Part shown: positions 5,068 through 5,077 of the stretch, in pieces
How positions within the stretch are numbered: the stretch's first letter is position 1
How the letters are laid out: every line of letters starts with the position of its first letter
Assembly (NCBI GenBank): GCA_900772035.1
Contig: CAAGQE010000371.1
Coordinates: 1-5,077 of the forward strand
Source: Candidatus Gastranaerophilales bacterium
GTDB taxonomy: Bacteria; Cyanobacteriota; Vampirovibrionia; Gastranaerophilales; Gastranaerophilaceae
DNA length: 5,077 bases
Direction: 5' to 3'
Notes under the pieces: generated by a model
What the model saw: only the letters and a program-made list of their open reading frames with translations
Databases searched by the model: none
Told to the model about the DNA's origin: nothing
Program-made: the position numbers and the translations under genes

Positions 5068-5077
5068 AAAACATGTC

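Larger units (their letters stand above)
4704..5077. other. Gene-free 374-bp region: phosphoesterase promoter plus repeat cluster
   Basis: No open reading frame in this stretch looks like a protein. Bases 4704-4790 hold the phosphoesterase leader and promoter. From about 4792 to the window end, at least three repeat copies or halves lie in mixed orientation, including a degenerate half starting GTCATTCTG at 4900. What lies beyond 5077 cannot be seen. Confidence 0.7.

Overview
This is a 5.1-kb piece of an AT-rich bacterial chromosome. It has short leaders, Shine-Dalgarno sites of the GAGG/AGGAG type and sigma-70-like promoters with TATAAT boxes. No phage, plasmid, CRISPR, rRNA or tRNA gene is visible. 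The short XRE regulator and the style of the membrane proteins remind me of host-associated, low-GC lineages such as Gastranaerophilales/Vampirovibrionia (non-photosynthetic Cyanobacteriota). That is an impression from memory, and the window holds no marker gene to settle it.

Left part (1-1735, minus strand): a 537-residue single-pass membrane protein carries a large extracytoplasmic domain with kelch/beta-propeller-like repeats. Sixty-two bases downstream begins a second minus-strand gene, of which only the first 19 codons are in the window. Its start shares 15 identical bases in the same reading frame, and the ribosome-binding site, with the 537-residue gene, so the two look like tandem paralogues.

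Middle (1736-1979): a divergent control region lies between the membrane-protein gene (leftward) and an XRE-family regulator (rightward). It holds a near-consensus leftward promoter, a proximal leftward promoter, a rightward promoter whose -35 abuts that of the leftward one, and repeated TACTAT/TACTATTG motifs placed like operators. The simplest reading is that the XRE protein controls itself and the membrane-protein cluster. This region is the most interesting part of the window.

Right part (1980-4703): the XRE gene ends tail-to-tail with a GT39-like, ArnT/PMT-type polytopic membrane glycosyltransferase, and the two stop codons overlap in a single TTAA. The glycosyltransferase is preceded 37 bases upstream on the same strand by a membrane-anchored YkuE/YaeI-type metallophosphoesterase. 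Together they form a probable two-gene envelope operon running leftward.

Right end (4704-5077): no gene is seen. The stretch holds the phosphoesterase promoter and a cluster of imperfect copies of an intergenic repeat whose ends read GTCATTCTGAGGG and its reverse complement, with several hairpins. The window ends inside or just beyond this cluster.
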